A DNA stretch of 64,000 nt from NCBI GenBank assembly GCA_024235795.1, contig JACKLR010000003.1, positions 744,001-808,000 of the forward strand, given 5' to 3'. Both the position numbers and the translations under genes were made by a program. The notes beneath the pieces are model-generated. The model saw nothing but the letters and a program-made list of their open reading frames with translations. It made no database searches and was not told where the DNA came from. Positions 51,993-62,300 of the stretch are shown piece after piece. The first letter of the stretch is position 1. Every line of letters starts with the position of its first letter. This DNA is from Burkholderiales bacterium (GTDB lineage Bacteria; Pseudomonadota; Gammaproteobacteria; Burkholderiales; Nitrosomonadaceae).

Positions 51993-53385
51993 TTGGTTCC
52001 TCCTCTTTTTCTTCCAGCAATTTATTAACGCCTTCTTCGTCAAATCCTTTCATGTCAACTTTCAAGTAAGCCACTCTTTCATTGGCTAGCACCAATGCCT
52101 CGCGCACACCGGTCAATCCCGCGAGCTGCTGCGACAAACGCCGCGCTGCTGCGTTATTCATTTCCAGTACATGATACATTTTTGAGCGCACGGCTGCAGG
52201 TGCTTTCATGGTATATGCAAAAATTAACCATATCACCAAAAGCCCGCTGCAAAAAATATACAGTGCAGAACTGCCATGATGTTCCATCAAATATCCGCCA
52301 ACTGCGGCCCCGACAAATGCGCCCAGAAACTGTGTGCTGCTGTATACACCGATTGCAGTACCCTTGGCGCCCACGGGTGCAATTTTAGAAATCAATGAGG
52401 GCAAGCTGGCTTCGAGCAAATTAAATGCCGCAAAAAATATGAATAAAGCTGAAGCCGTGCCAAGAATCGACCCTGCAGTCATTGCCAAAGCCACTTGTCC
52501 GAAGAGTAATAATGCAATTGCTGCGACAAAAACTTGCTTTAATTTGGCTTTCTTTTCACTGTAAATAATGGCCGGAATAATGAGTATCATGGAAAAGATT
52601 AAAACCGGCAAATAAATTTGCCAGTGATGATCAACGGCCATACCGGCTTCACGTAACGTCAACGGCACAGTCAACCACAGCGCCATCAGTGTGGCATGAA
52701 GCGCGAAAATGCCATAATCTAAACGCAGTAATTGGGTATTCCTTAACACGCTACCGAAGCTGTCAGCCGAAGTTTCGGTATCGGAATGGAAGCGACTGAT
52801 AAGCGGGTCGGGAATCAGTTTTTTAACAATGAAAATGGCGGCAAGCGCCAATACACCCGTCATGGCAAAAATGCCGGGTACGCCGATCCATTGGTTCAGT
52901 GCGGGTGCTATAATTAGCGATAGTGCAAAAACAGTTCCGATAGTCATGCCTATAACCGCCATCGCCTTGGTGCGGTGTTCCTCGCGTGTCAAATCGGCGG
53001 CTAGCGCCATGACGGCAGCAGATATAGCGCCCGCGCCCTGGATAATACGTCCAAATATTACCCAATAAATATCGGTTGCCAGCGCAGCGATAAAACTGCC
53101 AACGGCGAATAATATCAGGCCCAAATAGATCACCGGTTTGCGTCCGATGCGATCAGACAACCAGCCCATCGGGATTTGCAGTATAGCCTGTGTAAGTCCA
53201 TAAGCACCCAGAGCAATACCAACCAAAGCATAGTTGTTGCCACCGGGTAAGTGCTCTGCATAAAAAGCAAAGACAGGCAGAATGATAAATAATCCAAACA
53301 TGCGCAAACCATAGACACTGGCCAGTCCGGCTGTAGCCCGCAATTCGGTTTGTGACATTTTTTCAGATGAAATTGAAGCAGACAT
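51976..53385 (-). CDS. MFS transporter of YajR type
   Basis: The 469-residue protein has twelve membrane helices with the MFS motif A GWLSDRIGRKPV between helices 2 and 3. A C-terminal cytoplasmic extension of about 75 residues (LSQQLAGLTGVREALVLANERVAYLKVD) has the pattern of the small ferredoxin-like YAM domain of E. coli YajR. Substrate unknown. It overlaps ssb and diverges from uvrA. Confidence 0.87.
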   Translation of the reverse strand: MSASISSEKMSQTELRATAGLASVYGLRMFGLFIILPVFAFYAEHLPGGNNYALVGIALGAYGLTQAILQIPMGWLSDRIGRKPVIYLGLILFAVGSFIAALATDIYWVIFGRIIQGAGAISAAVMALAADLTREEHRTKAMAVIGMTIGTVFALSLIIAPALNQWIGVPGIFAMTGVLALAAIFIVKKLIPDPLISRFHSDTETSADSFGSVLRNTQLLRLDYGIFALHATLMALWLTVPLTLREAGMAVDHHWQIYLPVLIFSMILIIPAIIYSEKKAKLKQVFVAAIALLLFGQVALAMTAGSILGTASALFIFFAAFNLLEASLPSLISKIAPVGAKGTAIGVYSSTQFLGAFVGAAVGGYLMEHHGSSALYIFCSGLLVIWLIFAYTMKAPAAVRSKMYHVLEMNNAAARRLSQQLAGLTGVREALVLANERVAYLKVDMKGFDEEGVNKLLEEKEEEPNGISQ

Positions 53386-53451
53386 AAATCAGGTTATGTG
53401 TTTTCTAAAAAGTTGGGTATATTATCAGGTTGACTCGTACATAGATAGCCA

Positions 53452-56271
53452 ATGGAATTGATTAGAATCCGCGGTGCGCGCACCCACAACCTCAAAAACA
53501 TCAATCTTGATCTGCCACGTAACAAGCTTGTCGTGATAACGGGACTTTCCGGATCCGGAAAATCTTCACTTGCATTCGATACGCTTTATGCGGAAGGACA
53601 ACGGCGCTATGTGGAATCGCTGTCCGCTTATGCCAGGCAATTTCTCCAGTTAATGGAAAAACCGGATGTCGATTCAATTGAAGGACTGTCGCCAGCTATC
53701 GCCATAGAACAAAAAGCAACATCGCATAATCCGCGATCAACAGTAGGTACCGTAACAGAAATTCACGATTATTTGCGTTTGTTATATGCCCGTGTGGGCG
53801 ATCCGCAATGTCCCGAGCATCAGATTACACTGACAGCGCAGAGTGTTTCACAGATGGTCGATCATGTGCTTGAATTACCCATCGGTACGCGTTTGATGAT
53901 TCTGTCCCCCCTGATTATAGAGCGTAAAGGGGAACAGGTTGATTTATTCGATGAATTACGCGCACAAGGATTTATCCGCTTGCGGATCGATGGGAAAGTG
54001 CATGATATTGACGATTTGCCAAAGCTGCAAAAAAACAAAAAACATACCGTTGAAATTGTCGTGGATCGCTTAAAAGTATCGTCAGATGCCAAACAACGGC
54101 TGGCCGAATCATTCGAAGTCGCGTTACGGCATGCCGACGGGCGTGCCCTGGCAGTGGAAATGGACAGCGGCCAGGAACATCTTTTTTCAGCAAAATTCAG
54201 CTGCCCCATCTGCAGTTATTCGCTTTCCGAACTGGAGCCAAGACTGTTCTCCTTCAATAATCCGCTGGGTGCGTGCCAGCGATGTGACGGCCTGGGTCAA
54301 ATCACCTTTTTCGATCCAGCGCGCGTGGTGGCGTTTCCACATCTGTCACTGGCTTCAGGCGCTGTAAAAAACTGGGACCGGCGCAATCAATTTTATTTTC
54401 AGTTATTGACCAGCCTCGCGAAACACTATGATTTTGATATTGAGACCCCTTTTGAAAGTCTTGACGCAAAAATCCAGGAAATTATCCTCCACGGTTCTGG
54501 ACAGGAAAAAATTCAGTTTACCTATCTCAATGAAGGCGGCAAGAAAAGTCGCCAGAAGCATGTATTCGAAGGCATTATTCCAAATCTAACCCGGCGGTAC
54601 CGGGAAACCGAATCGCAAACGGTGCGCGAAGAACTCGGAAAATATCTGAATGCCAAAACATGCCCGGATTGTCTTGGCACCCGGCTTTGCACCGCTGCGC
54701 GCCATGTTTTTGTAGACACGAAAGCGATTTATGAAATCAGCGCATTACCGCTAATGCAAACAAAAATGTTTTTCGATCAACTGGTGCTGCCTGGACATAA
54801 GCAATCGATTGCCGAAAGAATCGTCAAAGAGATTTCCAGCCGCCTTCAATTTTTGAATAATGTCGGACTTGATTATTTGTCTCTGGATCGCTCCGCCGAC
54901 ACGTTATCCGGCGGCGAATCCCAGCGCATAAGGCTTGCCAGTCAGATAGGCTCGGGTCTGACCGGTGTTATGTATGTCCTGGATGAGCCCTCCATCGGAC
55001 TGCATCAGCGCGATAATGATCGTTTGCTCAAAACCCTCAAACATTTGCGTGATCTGGGTAACAGCGTGATTGTCGTTGAACATGACGAGGAAGCCATCCA
55101 GATCTCAGATTATGTCGTCGACATGGGACCGGGCGCCGGAGAGCATGGTGGAATTGTTGTAGCTCAAGGCAGGCCGGAAGAAATCGAGGCACATTCCGGC
55201 TCTCTGACGGGCGCATACCTTTCCGGCAGATTATCCATAAAAACACCGGACCAACGTACTGTGCCAAAACGTGACAGGATTTTACGTATTGAAGGTGCCG
55301 CAGGTAATAATTTGAAACAGGTACAGTTGAATCTGCCTGTTGGATTATTCGTCTGCATTACCGGTGTTTCCGGTTCAGGGAAGTCGACACTCATTAACGA
55401 AACCCTGCATCGCGCTGTTTCGCAGCATCTTTATGCGAGTGTCGCCGAACCGGCTCCGTTTGAAAAAATTCATGGCCTGGAATTTTTTGATAAGGTCATC
55501 AATATGGATCAAAGCCCGATTGGCAGAACACCACGTTCCAATCCAGCAACCTACACCGGCTTGTTTACACCCATACGTGAATTGTTTGCTGGTGTGCCGC
55601 AGGCACGGGAACGCGGCTATGCGCCTGGTCGTTTTTCATTTAACGTCAAAGGCGGGCGGTGCGAGGCCTGCCAAGGTGACGGTGTGATTAAGGTTGAAAT
55701 GCATTTTCTTCCCGATATTTATGTGACCTGCGATGTTTGTCATGGCAAGCGGTACAACCGCGAAACGCTTGAAATACAATACAAAAACAAAAATATCAAT
55801 GAAATCCTGCAAATGACAGTAGAAAATGCATTTGAATTTTTCAATCCAGTGCCGGTTGTTGCACGGAAACTGCAGACACTGCTGGACGTAGGGCTGGGTT
55901 ATATTACCTTGGGTCAATCCGCCACTACACTGTCTGGTGGTGAGGCTCAGCGTGTAAAATTGTCGCTGGAACTTTCCAAGCGTGATACCGGACGCACTTT
56001 GTATATCCTTGATGAACCGACAACAGGTTTGCATTTTCAGGATATCGATTTATTGCTGAAGGTACTCCACAAACTGCGCGATCATGGTAATACGGTTGTC
56101 GTCATTGAGCATAACCTTGATGTCATCAAAACCTCAGATTGGATAATCGATCTGGGACCGGAAGGCGGTGATGGTGGCGGGCGTATTGTAGCCGAGGGTG
56201 CGCCCGAAGATATTGTGAAGAATAAAAACAGTTATACCGGACATTATTTGCGTGGAATCCTATCGAAATGA
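53452..56271 (+). CDS. uvrA: Excinuclease ABC subunit A
   Basis: The 939-residue ABC ATPase recognises bulky DNA lesions. It has two ATPase modules (Walker A GLSGSGKSSLAFDT near residue 31 and GVSGSGKSTLINET near 640), two LSGGE signature sequences, and zinc fingers with CPICSYSLSE and CEACQGDG. It overlaps the next gene by four bases. I saw no LexA-type box in the 66-base spacer before it. Confidence 0.98.
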   Translation: MELIRIRGARTHNLKNINLDLPRNKLVVITGLSGSGKSSLAFDTLYAEGQRRYVESLSAYARQFLQLMEKPDVDSIEGLSPAIAIEQKATSHNPRSTVGTVTEIHDYLRLLYARVGDPQCPEHQITLTAQSVSQMVDHVLELPIGTRLMILSPLIIERKGEQVDLFDELRAQGFIRLRIDGKVHDIDDLPKLQKNKKHTVEIVVDRLKVSSDAKQRLAESFEVALRHADGRALAVEMDSGQEHLFSAKFSCPICSYSLSELEPRLFSFNNPLGACQRCDGLGQITFFDPARVVAFPHLSLASGAVKNWDRRNQFYFQLLTSLAKHYDFDIETPFESLDAKIQEIILHGSGQEKIQFTYLNEGGKKSRQKHVFEGIIPNLTRRYRETESQTVREELGKYLNAKTCPDCLGTRLCTAARHVFVDTKAIYEISALPLMQTKMFFDQLVLPGHKQSIAERIVKEISSRLQFLNNVGLDYLSLDRSADTLSGGESQRIRLASQIGSGLTGVMYVLDEPSIGLHQRDNDRLLKTLKHLRDLGNSVIVVEHDEEAIQISDYVVDMGPGAGEHGGIVVAQGRPEEIEAHSGSLTGAYLSGRLSIKTPDQRTVPKRDRILRIEGAAGNNLKQVQLNLPVGLFVCITGVSGSGKSTLINETLHRAVSQHLYASVAEPAPFEKIHGLEFFDKVINMDQSPIGRTPRSNPATYTGLFTPIRELFAGVPQARERGYAPGRFSFNVKGGRCEACQGDGVIKVEMHFLPDIYVTCDVCHGKRYNRETLEIQYKNKNINEILQMTVENAFEFFNPVPVVARKLQTLLDVGLGYITLGQSATTLSGGEAQRVKLSLELSKRDTGRTLYILDEPTTGLHFQDIDLLLKVLHKLRDHGNTVVVIEHNLDVIKTSDWIIDLGPEGGDGGGRIVAEGAPEDIVKNKNSYTGHYLRGILSK

Positions 56272-57548
56272 ATCCAGGTGCTTGGCTGCTGGACAGCTTT
56301 CATGTTGCGGTTAGTGCTGCCGATCCTGCGCAAGTCGTACCGCGACACCTCCCTGACCCAACCGAAATTTCCGGGGGGCGCGTTTTTGTGGTCGGTGCCG
56401 GTAAGGCGTCGGCGGCTATGGCATTGGCGGTAGAAAAAGGCTGGCCGGAAAATGTTCCGCTTGATGGCATTGTCGTTACACGCTACGGCCATGGGCTGCC
56501 CACACGCCGAATCAATATTGTCGAAGCCGGCCATCCTGTACCCGACCAGAATGGCATGCAAGCTGCACAAGAAATATTGAAACAGGTTAAGCGGCTCAAC
56601 GAGCAGGATTTATTACTTTGCCTGTTCAGTGGCGGCGGTTCCAGTTTGTTATCTTTGCCGCTTGACGGAATTACGCTATCGGATCTGCAGGAACTCACAC
56701 AACAACTGTTGCGGTGCGGCGCAAACATTCAAGAAATCAATACGGTACGTAAACATGTGTCAAATATACAAGGCGGTCGGCTCGCAGCCGCCTGTAAGGC
56801 ACCTGTACGCGTACTCATTATTTCCGATGTTACCGGTGATGACCCTACACATATTGCATCCGGCCCCTGTGCACCGGATCCAACGTACTTTTCCGATGCG
56901 CTTGCAGTGCTGGAACACTATCATCTCAAGCTACCTAAGAATATTCGAAACATCCTTACTGCCGGAATCAAGCAGCAGTTAGAAGAAACTCCCAAGCCCG
57001 GTTCAGCAATTTTTAAGCACGTTGAAAACGTTATTGTCGCCAGTGCACACCAGTCACTTGTAGCGGCAAAAAATTATTTCCGGAATATGAATATCAATGC
57101 GCTGATTCTTGGTGATACCGTGACTGGTGAAGCACGTGAAGTCGCAAAAGTTTACGCGGCATTGATCAAAGAAATCCGACGGTATCCTGATATGCTGAAA
57201 CCGCCCATTGCGTTGCTGTCTGGCGGTGAAACCACTGTCACATTACAGGGAAACGGGCGCGGCGGACGTAATTCAGAGTTTTTATTGTCGCTGCTCATTG
57301 AACTCAATGGTTTAGACGATATTTATGCACTGGCGTGCGATACCGATGGTATAGATGGTTCCGAAAACAACGCCGGCGCAATAATAATGCCTGACTCCTT
57401 GAAGCGTGGTAGCAATATGGAATTTCATGCGGAAAAATTTTTGGATAATAATGATGCCTATGGTTTTTTTAAAGCATTAGGCGATTTGGTGACGACTGGT
57501 CCAACGTATACCAATGTCAATGACTACCGCGCCATTTTGATTTTGTAG
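56268..57548 (+). CDS. Glycerate 2-kinase (MOFRL family)
   Basis: The 426-residue protein has the DUF4147 plus MOFRL arrangement of GckA/TtuD: VFVVGAGKASAAMA, LLCLFSGGGSSLLSLP, VRKHVSNIQGGRLA, and GGETTVTLQGNGRGGRNSEFLLS with TDGIDGSENNAGA at the C-terminus. It phosphorylates D-glycerate to 2-phosphoglycerate, feeding glycolysis. The start overlaps the uvrA stop (ATGA), so the two are coupled. Confidence 0.92.
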   Translation: MNPGAWLLDSFHVAVSAADPAQVVPRHLPDPTEISGGRVFVVGAGKASAAMALAVEKGWPENVPLDGIVVTRYGHGLPTRRINIVEAGHPVPDQNGMQAAQEILKQVKRLNEQDLLLCLFSGGGSSLLSLPLDGITLSDLQELTQQLLRCGANIQEINTVRKHVSNIQGGRLAAACKAPVRVLIISDVTGDDPTHIASGPCAPDPTYFSDALAVLEHYHLKLPKNIRNILTAGIKQQLEETPKPGSAIFKHVENVIVASAHQSLVAAKNYFRNMNINALILGDTVTGEAREVAKVYAALIKEIRRYPDMLKPPIALLSGGETTVTLQGNGRGGRNSEFLLSLLIELNGLDDIYALACDTDGIDGSENNAGAIIMPDSLKRGSNMEFHAEKFLDNNDAYGFFKALGDLVTTGPTYTNVNDYRAILIL

Positions 57549-57581
57549 GTTCAGAAGTTACGCACTGCGGGTCGGGACAGT

Positions 57582-58118
57582 TTATTGATCAACCTGTATT
57601 GAAGATACGGTATAGCCTGACTGATACCAACGGCCGATCACGTATTCATAAAACGCCTGGTTCCTGGGTATTTCACGGTCTGATGCCAGTGCTTTTCCCC
57701 GCTCGGTAAGCGTAACGCAGCCCAGGTCAAGCTGATTATTCATGTCATCAGGAAAGCCAATTTTTGTTGGCTTTCCACAATAAAACAAACGCGTATGTTT
57801 GCCAAATTTTTTTTTAACAAACCCGTTCGGCTCAAAATTAATCAGCCCACAGGCTTCGAGCTGCTTCAATGCATCACGGGTAATACCCTGCTGTATATAA
57901 ATCTGTTCATTCAAATCAAAGATTAATGGCAACGGTTCTCCCTGTATCCACATAAATTGATGCAGAGTATCGAACAATCGTTTATTTTCTTCGCTGAGTT
58001 CGGTATTCGATGCGACTTTTTTTTGATCACCTGACGCAGTACTCTGCAATGCATTATCTATTTTTAGTGTACTTTTTAATGAGAATAGATCCGCTATTCT
58101 TTTCAGCCACCTGTTCAT
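57582..58118 (-). CDS. Hypothetical protein, 178 residues
   Basis: A soluble protein with a winged-helix-like centre: FDLNEQIYIQQGITRDALKQLEACGLINFEPNG. The C-terminus (LTERGKALASD to FYEYVIGRWYQSG) resembles DUF2806/TIGR03899-type proteins, from memory only. It is transcribed 13 bases after the two-helix membrane gene, so they probably form a pair. Confidence 0.65.
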   Translation of the reverse strand: MNRWLKRIADLFSLKSTLKIDNALQSTASGDQKKVASNTELSEENKRLFDTLHQFMWIQGEPLPLIFDLNEQIYIQQGITRDALKQLEACGLINFEPNGFVKKKFGKHTRLFYCGKPTKIGFPDDMNNQLDLGCVTLTERGKALASDREIPRNQAFYEYVIGRWYQSGYTVSSIQVDQ

Positions 58119-58131
58119 ACCAATCCAAGCC

Positions 58132-58581
58132 TTATTGCTTGTTTTCTTTGTCAGTTCCGTTATCAGTATCTATTTTATTTGCGTCTGGGGTTTCCTCATC
58201 GGTTACTTTACTCTGACCGGTGTTGCTTTCTTTTTTACTTTTTTCACCCCCATCATGCTTTGCTTTGGATTTGGCTGTTTTCTTTGCGCGCTGTTTCAAT
58301 TCTTTATTGATTTCAGCAAGAAATGTCATATTATCCTTACGTCGTCTCTCACTTTTGTACCAGGCAAGACAAGTCAGCGCTCCCATAACAATCAACAGAA
58401 CATTGAGTACATCTACACCATCAAAAAAAATAAATGCAATACCTGTTGAAACAGCAAATGCGCCTAAAAAAGCAGTAAAGTGCCACAATTTATTTCCTGC
58501 TTTTTGATATTTTCTGCTCCACTCTTCCAAGTTATCTCGCGTCGAAATCAGTTCTTCATCCGTCCATTTCTTCATACTCAT
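58132..58581 (-). CDS. Hypothetical two-helix membrane protein with charged tail
   Basis: The product is 149 residues from the ATG at 58581, 11 bases after GGAG; a GTG at 58590 lies too close to it. It has an N-terminal amphipathic segment (WTDEELISTRDNLEEWSRKY), two membrane helices (about residues 33-52 and 56-74), then a long charged Lys/Glu/Asp tail that is probably disordered. Pairs with the gene downstream. No family recognised. Confidence 0.65.
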   Translation of the reverse strand: MSMKKWTDEELISTRDNLEEWSRKYQKAGNKLWHFTAFLGAFAVSTGIAFIFFDGVDVLNVLLIVMGALTCLAWYKSERRRKDNMTFLAEINKELKQRAKKTAKSKAKHDGGEKSKKESNTGQSKVTDEETPDANKIDTDNGTDKENKQ

Positions 58582-58808
58582 AGCGAGCACATCTCCTTTA
58601 AATTTTTTATTTTATCTAATCAGAATAATCTTTTAACCGGCTATATATTTGAAAATATTAAATTCGCAACCAGGCTATCTATAGTAAATAAGTCAATGTG
58701 TAAAACAAATCATCATGCTATATATTTTACTCTACGTTACTGTTTGATAAAGGTCAATTATGGATGCCAGCATGCATGTAAAGCCATTATTTGACTTCCT
58801 ATAGACAA

Positions 58809-58840
58809 CAAAAAAGGCACCAGCGGTGCCTTTTTTGTTG
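58809..58840. terminator. Strong bidirectional intrinsic terminator after porin gene
   Basis: AAAAAAGGCACC AGC GGTGCCTTTTTT forms a perfect 12-bp stem with a three-base loop and T-runs in both directions. It lies 15 bases after the porin stop on the minus strand. Confidence 0.92.
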
Positions 58841-58854
58841 CGATCAATTTGATC

Positions 58855-60075
58855 TTAGAAATTGTGGCGCATACCGACAGTATACACATTGCTATCTCTA
58901 AAACCGCTTGCAGTACTGTTATCAATCATGTTACGTTGATAACCACCAAAGAGGCTTGAACGTTTGCTTAAATTGTGAATTGCACCCACTGTAAAGGTAC
59001 TCATTTCACGTTTTACAGCAGCTGTTGTCGCGTCGGCTTCACTCATACCACCTTGTGCGAGCAGACGTGTACTGCCTAAAGCATATTCACCGCCCACAAA
59101 CCAGAGGTGTCCGTCCCCATTTACGTTCATGGCTGAGTTACATTGTCCACGCCCGCTGCCATTATTTGCGCCACCCGCTAATGTTGAACCTAATGCCGCT
59201 GCAGTAGTACAAGAAGCTGCGCCGTTGATGCTGGCGTTATTAACGTTCTCATACTGACCACTCAGGCGGAAGTTTTGAAAGCTCCACGATGCACCGCCAC
59301 GCCAGACTTCTTCGTCATCAGCGCCTATGCCTTGGAATGCTTTCTGGTTTGTGCTGATATTATCTCTGGAATAACCACCGAAAACGCCAACGTTGTGATC
59401 TGCAATATTTGCTTCATATTTACCCGCGATCTGGAAATCCCATTCGCCATCTTCACCACCGCTGGTACTATTAGGCGTAAAGTTGCTTGAATTTGCGATA
59501 CCGCCACCTAATATAGGATCGAGATTATTGGAGTCACCTGGCATCAGCAAGGCTGCAAATGAAAAGCCTTCTACGGTTGGTGAATCATAACGGGCTGCGC
59601 TGTTCACAAAGCCTTGCGCACCTGATCCCATACCATTCGCTGATGCAGTCATGGTACCACCACTACCTGCTGCTTGCAGTGTAGTGTACGCAAATGGATC
59701 AATAGTTTGACCACCTGCAAAATCTTTAAACGGAGATTGAACACGACCAAATTTCACTTCACCCCAAGCATCATTGGCCAACGCTACCCAGCGTTCTCGT
59801 GCGACACCCAAGTCGCCATTACCCGTGTTGAAACCAAATTCCAAATGGGCCTTTGCTTGCAAACCACCGCCAAGTTGCTCAACAACATGCACGCCCCATC
59901 TTGAACGACCGGCTTCATCACCGATCTGTGCCTGACTGGTCATGCCATCGAAGTCAACCGTTGAATATTCTGCCTGGGCGCTACCAAACATGGTGACATT
60001 GGTTCCTTGTGCTGACGCAACCATTGGTGTTGCAAGCGCACCGGCAACTGCTAACGAAATAAGCTTCTTCTTCAT
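58855..60075 (-). CDS. Gram-negative porin
   Basis: The 406-residue protein has a signal peptide MKKKLISLAVAGALATPMVA cleaved after ASAQG, then repeated amphipathic strands and a C-terminal Phe (YTVGMRHNF), typical of the trimeric general porins of betaproteobacteria. Tyr/Gly/Asn-rich strands alternate with long loops, including one with a Cys pair (CTTAAAL to GQCNS). An AAGGAGAA ribosome-binding site precedes the ATG. It is likely highly expressed, consistent with the strong terminator. Confidence 0.93.
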   Translation of the reverse strand: MKKKLISLAVAGALATPMVASAQGTNVTMFGSAQAEYSTVDFDGMTSQAQIGDEAGRSRWGVHVVEQLGGGLQAKAHLEFGFNTGNGDLGVARERWVALANDAWGEVKFGRVQSPFKDFAGGQTIDPFAYTTLQAAGSGGTMTASANGMGSGAQGFVNSAARYDSPTVEGFSFAALLMPGDSNNLDPILGGGIANSSNFTPNSTSGGEDGEWDFQIAGKYEANIADHNVGVFGGYSRDNISTNQKAFQGIGADDEEVWRGGASWSFQNFRLSGQYENVNNASINGAASCTTAAALGSTLAGGANNGSGRGQCNSAMNVNGDGHLWFVGGEYALGSTRLLAQGGMSEADATTAAVKREMSTFTVGAIHNLSKRSSLFGGYQRNMIDNSTASGFRDSNVYTVGMRHNF

Positions 60076-60422
60076 AGGGAAGTTCTCCTTTAATGTTTAA
60101 ACGACTGGGGGTCGACAATAAACCCAACTTTGCTCCGGTGGAATGCACCCCGCTTTTTTCCTGACCTGCCAATCTGGAAGGTTTGATTGGATTGTGCCCA
60201 ACACAATGCATTCCTGCAAGAAAAACGAATCTATTTTTTGTAAATAACGCACCATATGTTGCATTTGCGCAACACAATTGTTGTTTTTTCGCCTATAAAA
60301 GGCAATAACTTAGAAGCTTTTTAAAATTTCTTATTGTAGAAAATGGATTTATCTATTGAATTTTATATGGAAACTATTTTCTATCGTTGATGCCAAAAAA
60401 CAAGTGCGATTATTGTTTTTTA
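60076..60422. other. Porin promoter region and recQ 3' spacer
   Basis: These 347 bases hold no gene. TGTTGC (60257-60262) and GCAACA (60269-60274) make a small inverted repeat that could be an operator in the porin promoter. Next to recQ, AAAAAACAA (60395-60403) and TTGTTTTTT (60413-60421) form a 9-bp AT-rich hairpin, which may terminate recQ. Confidence 0.5.
60395..60421 (-). terminator. Possible recQ terminator
   Basis: AAAAAACAA pairs exactly with TTGTTTTTT around a nine-base loop immediately after the recQ stop; the minus-strand RNA ends in a U-run. The stem has a single G-C pair, so it is weak. Confidence 0.4.
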
Positions 60423-62222
60423 TTACCCGCTACGCAAAATTTCGATTAAATTCTCCCCGTATCTATCCAACTTGTGTATCCCGAGCCCCGTTATCTGGAG
60501 CAATTCTTCTTCTGTTTGAGGACACAATCGCACCAGTTCTCTCAGTGTTGCATCATGGAAAATAACGTACGCGGGCACACCGTGTGCCTTAGCTATTTTT
60601 GCCCGCCAGCTTCGCAACTGGTCGAACAACTGCTGTGCGGCCGGTTCGAATAACTGGGATTCATTGGATTGCATCTTAACCAAGATTTGTTTTTGTTCGG
60701 GCTGCTGGCGCAGAAAAACTTTTTTTTCTCCCTTTAACACTGCGCGACTTGCATCAGTGAGGCACAGTGATCCATAACCCTCACTGCTTGCAGTTAATAA
60801 CCCTAGCGCGATCAACTGCCTGAATATTGCGCGCCAGGTTTTAACCGACAAATCCTGGCCAATACCGAATGTGCTTATTTGTGAATGATTCCATTGTTTG
60901 ACTCGCAATGTCGGACTTCCACGCAACACATTTATCAAATGACCCGCACCAAATTGTTGGCCGGTACGATAAACGCAAGAGAGCGCTTTCTGCACAGCAA
61001 CGGTTGCATCCCAAGTACCAGGTGGATTTAAACAAATATCGCAATTTCCACAGGTTAAGAACGTGGCCTTTTCTCCAAAATAATCCAGTAGATGTACGCG
61101 ACGGCATGTTGTTGATTCGCATAAAGCCAGCATGGCTTCCAGTTTTCTGGTTGCGGTCCGCTTGAATTTTTCCTGTGCCATGGATTCTTCAATCATACGG
61201 CGTTGCTGAATCACGTCATTCAAACCATAAGCCATCCAGGCACTGGCTTTTTGGCCATCTCGCCCGGCCCGTCCGGTTTCCTGATAATAACCTTCAATAC
61301 TTTTGGGCATATCAAGGTGCGCAACAAAACGCACATCCGGTTTATCAATTCCCATACCAAAAGCGATCGTTGCAACCATCACAACATTTTCTTCACGAAG
61401 AAATTTTTTCTGATTTTGTAAACGTTGATGCGGACTCATGCCCGCATGATAAACAAGCGCAGCAACACCATGTGCATTGAGCCAGTCAGCAGTTTCTTCA
61501 GTTTTTTTGCGCGACAAACAATAAACAATACCCGCGTCCTGTGGGTGTTCACCTTGAATAAATGAAAGCAGTTGCTGCCTGCTGTTGGCTTTATCAACGA
61601 TCTGGTAATAAATATTTGGTCGGTCAAAGCTGGAAAGAAAAATTTTGGCTTCATGTAATACCAGACGCTCAATGATTTCCTTTCTCGTGACGGCATCAGC
61701 TGTTGCCGTCAACGCGATGCGGGGCACATCGGGGAAACGTGTGTGAAGAATTTCAAGCTGACAATATTCGGGGCGAAAATCATGACCCCACTGTGAAACA
61801 CAATGCGCTTCATCAATCGCAAATAACGCCAACGGGATTTTTCCTATCAAATCAAGAAAACGTTTTGTCAATAGGCGCTCAGGAGCAACATAAAGCAAGT
61901 CATATTCACCAGCAAGTAATCTCTGCTCAACAACCTGAGCCTCTTCGAATGGCAGTGAAGAATTAAGCCCGGCGGCTTGTATGCCTACCTCATTGAGTGC
62001 CGCAACCTGGTTTTGCATGAGGGAAATTAAAGGTGAAACAATGATTGCGACACCTTTACGCATTAAAGCAGGGATTTGATAACAAAGCGACTTTCCGCCA
62101 CCCGTTGGCATGAGCACCAGACAATCGTTACCGCTTGCAAGATGCTCAATGATCTCTGCTTGCTGACCGCGAAACGCCGGATAACCAAAAACTTCTTTGA
62201 GAATATTCAGTGCACTTGACAT
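60423..62222 (-). CDS. recQ: ATP-dependent DNA helicase RecQ
   Basis: The 599-residue helicase has Walker A TGGGKSLCYQIPA, the DEAH box IDEAHCVSQWGHDFRPEY, the second RecA lobe (QETGRAGRDG), the RQC domain with four zinc-binding Cys (CRRVHLLDYFGE to CGNCDIC), and a C-terminal HRDC domain. It unwinds DNA 3' to 5' in recombination and fork repair. Length and domains are complete. Confidence 0.97.
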   Translation of the reverse strand: MSSALNILKEVFGYPAFRGQQAEIIEHLASGNDCLVLMPTGGGKSLCYQIPALMRKGVAIIVSPLISLMQNQVAALNEVGIQAAGLNSSLPFEEAQVVEQRLLAGEYDLLYVAPERLLTKRFLDLIGKIPLALFAIDEAHCVSQWGHDFRPEYCQLEILHTRFPDVPRIALTATADAVTRKEIIERLVLHEAKIFLSSFDRPNIYYQIVDKANSRQQLLSFIQGEHPQDAGIVYCLSRKKTEETADWLNAHGVAALVYHAGMSPHQRLQNQKKFLREENVVMVATIAFGMGIDKPDVRFVAHLDMPKSIEGYYQETGRAGRDGQKASAWMAYGLNDVIQQRRMIEESMAQEKFKRTATRKLEAMLALCESTTCRRVHLLDYFGEKATFLTCGNCDICLNPPGTWDATVAVQKALSCVYRTGQQFGAGHLINVLRGSPTLRVKQWNHSQISTFGIGQDLSVKTWRAIFRQLIALGLLTASSEGYGSLCLTDASRAVLKGEKKVFLRQQPEQKQILVKMQSNESQLFEPAAQQLFDQLRSWRAKIAKAHGVPAYVIFHDATLRELVRLCPQTEEELLQITGLGIHKLDRYGENLIEILRSG

Positions 62223-62300
62223 GTGGTAACGCGTTTTATTTCTCCTCAGCGTTTAAATGTTTTCGGTGTAATCTCATCGTGATAGTAACATGAGAATTAA

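Noticed and set aside
53386..53451. LexA/SOS box between the MFS gene and uvrA
   Set aside because: No CTGT-N8-ACAG-like palindrome is present in the 66-base spacer.
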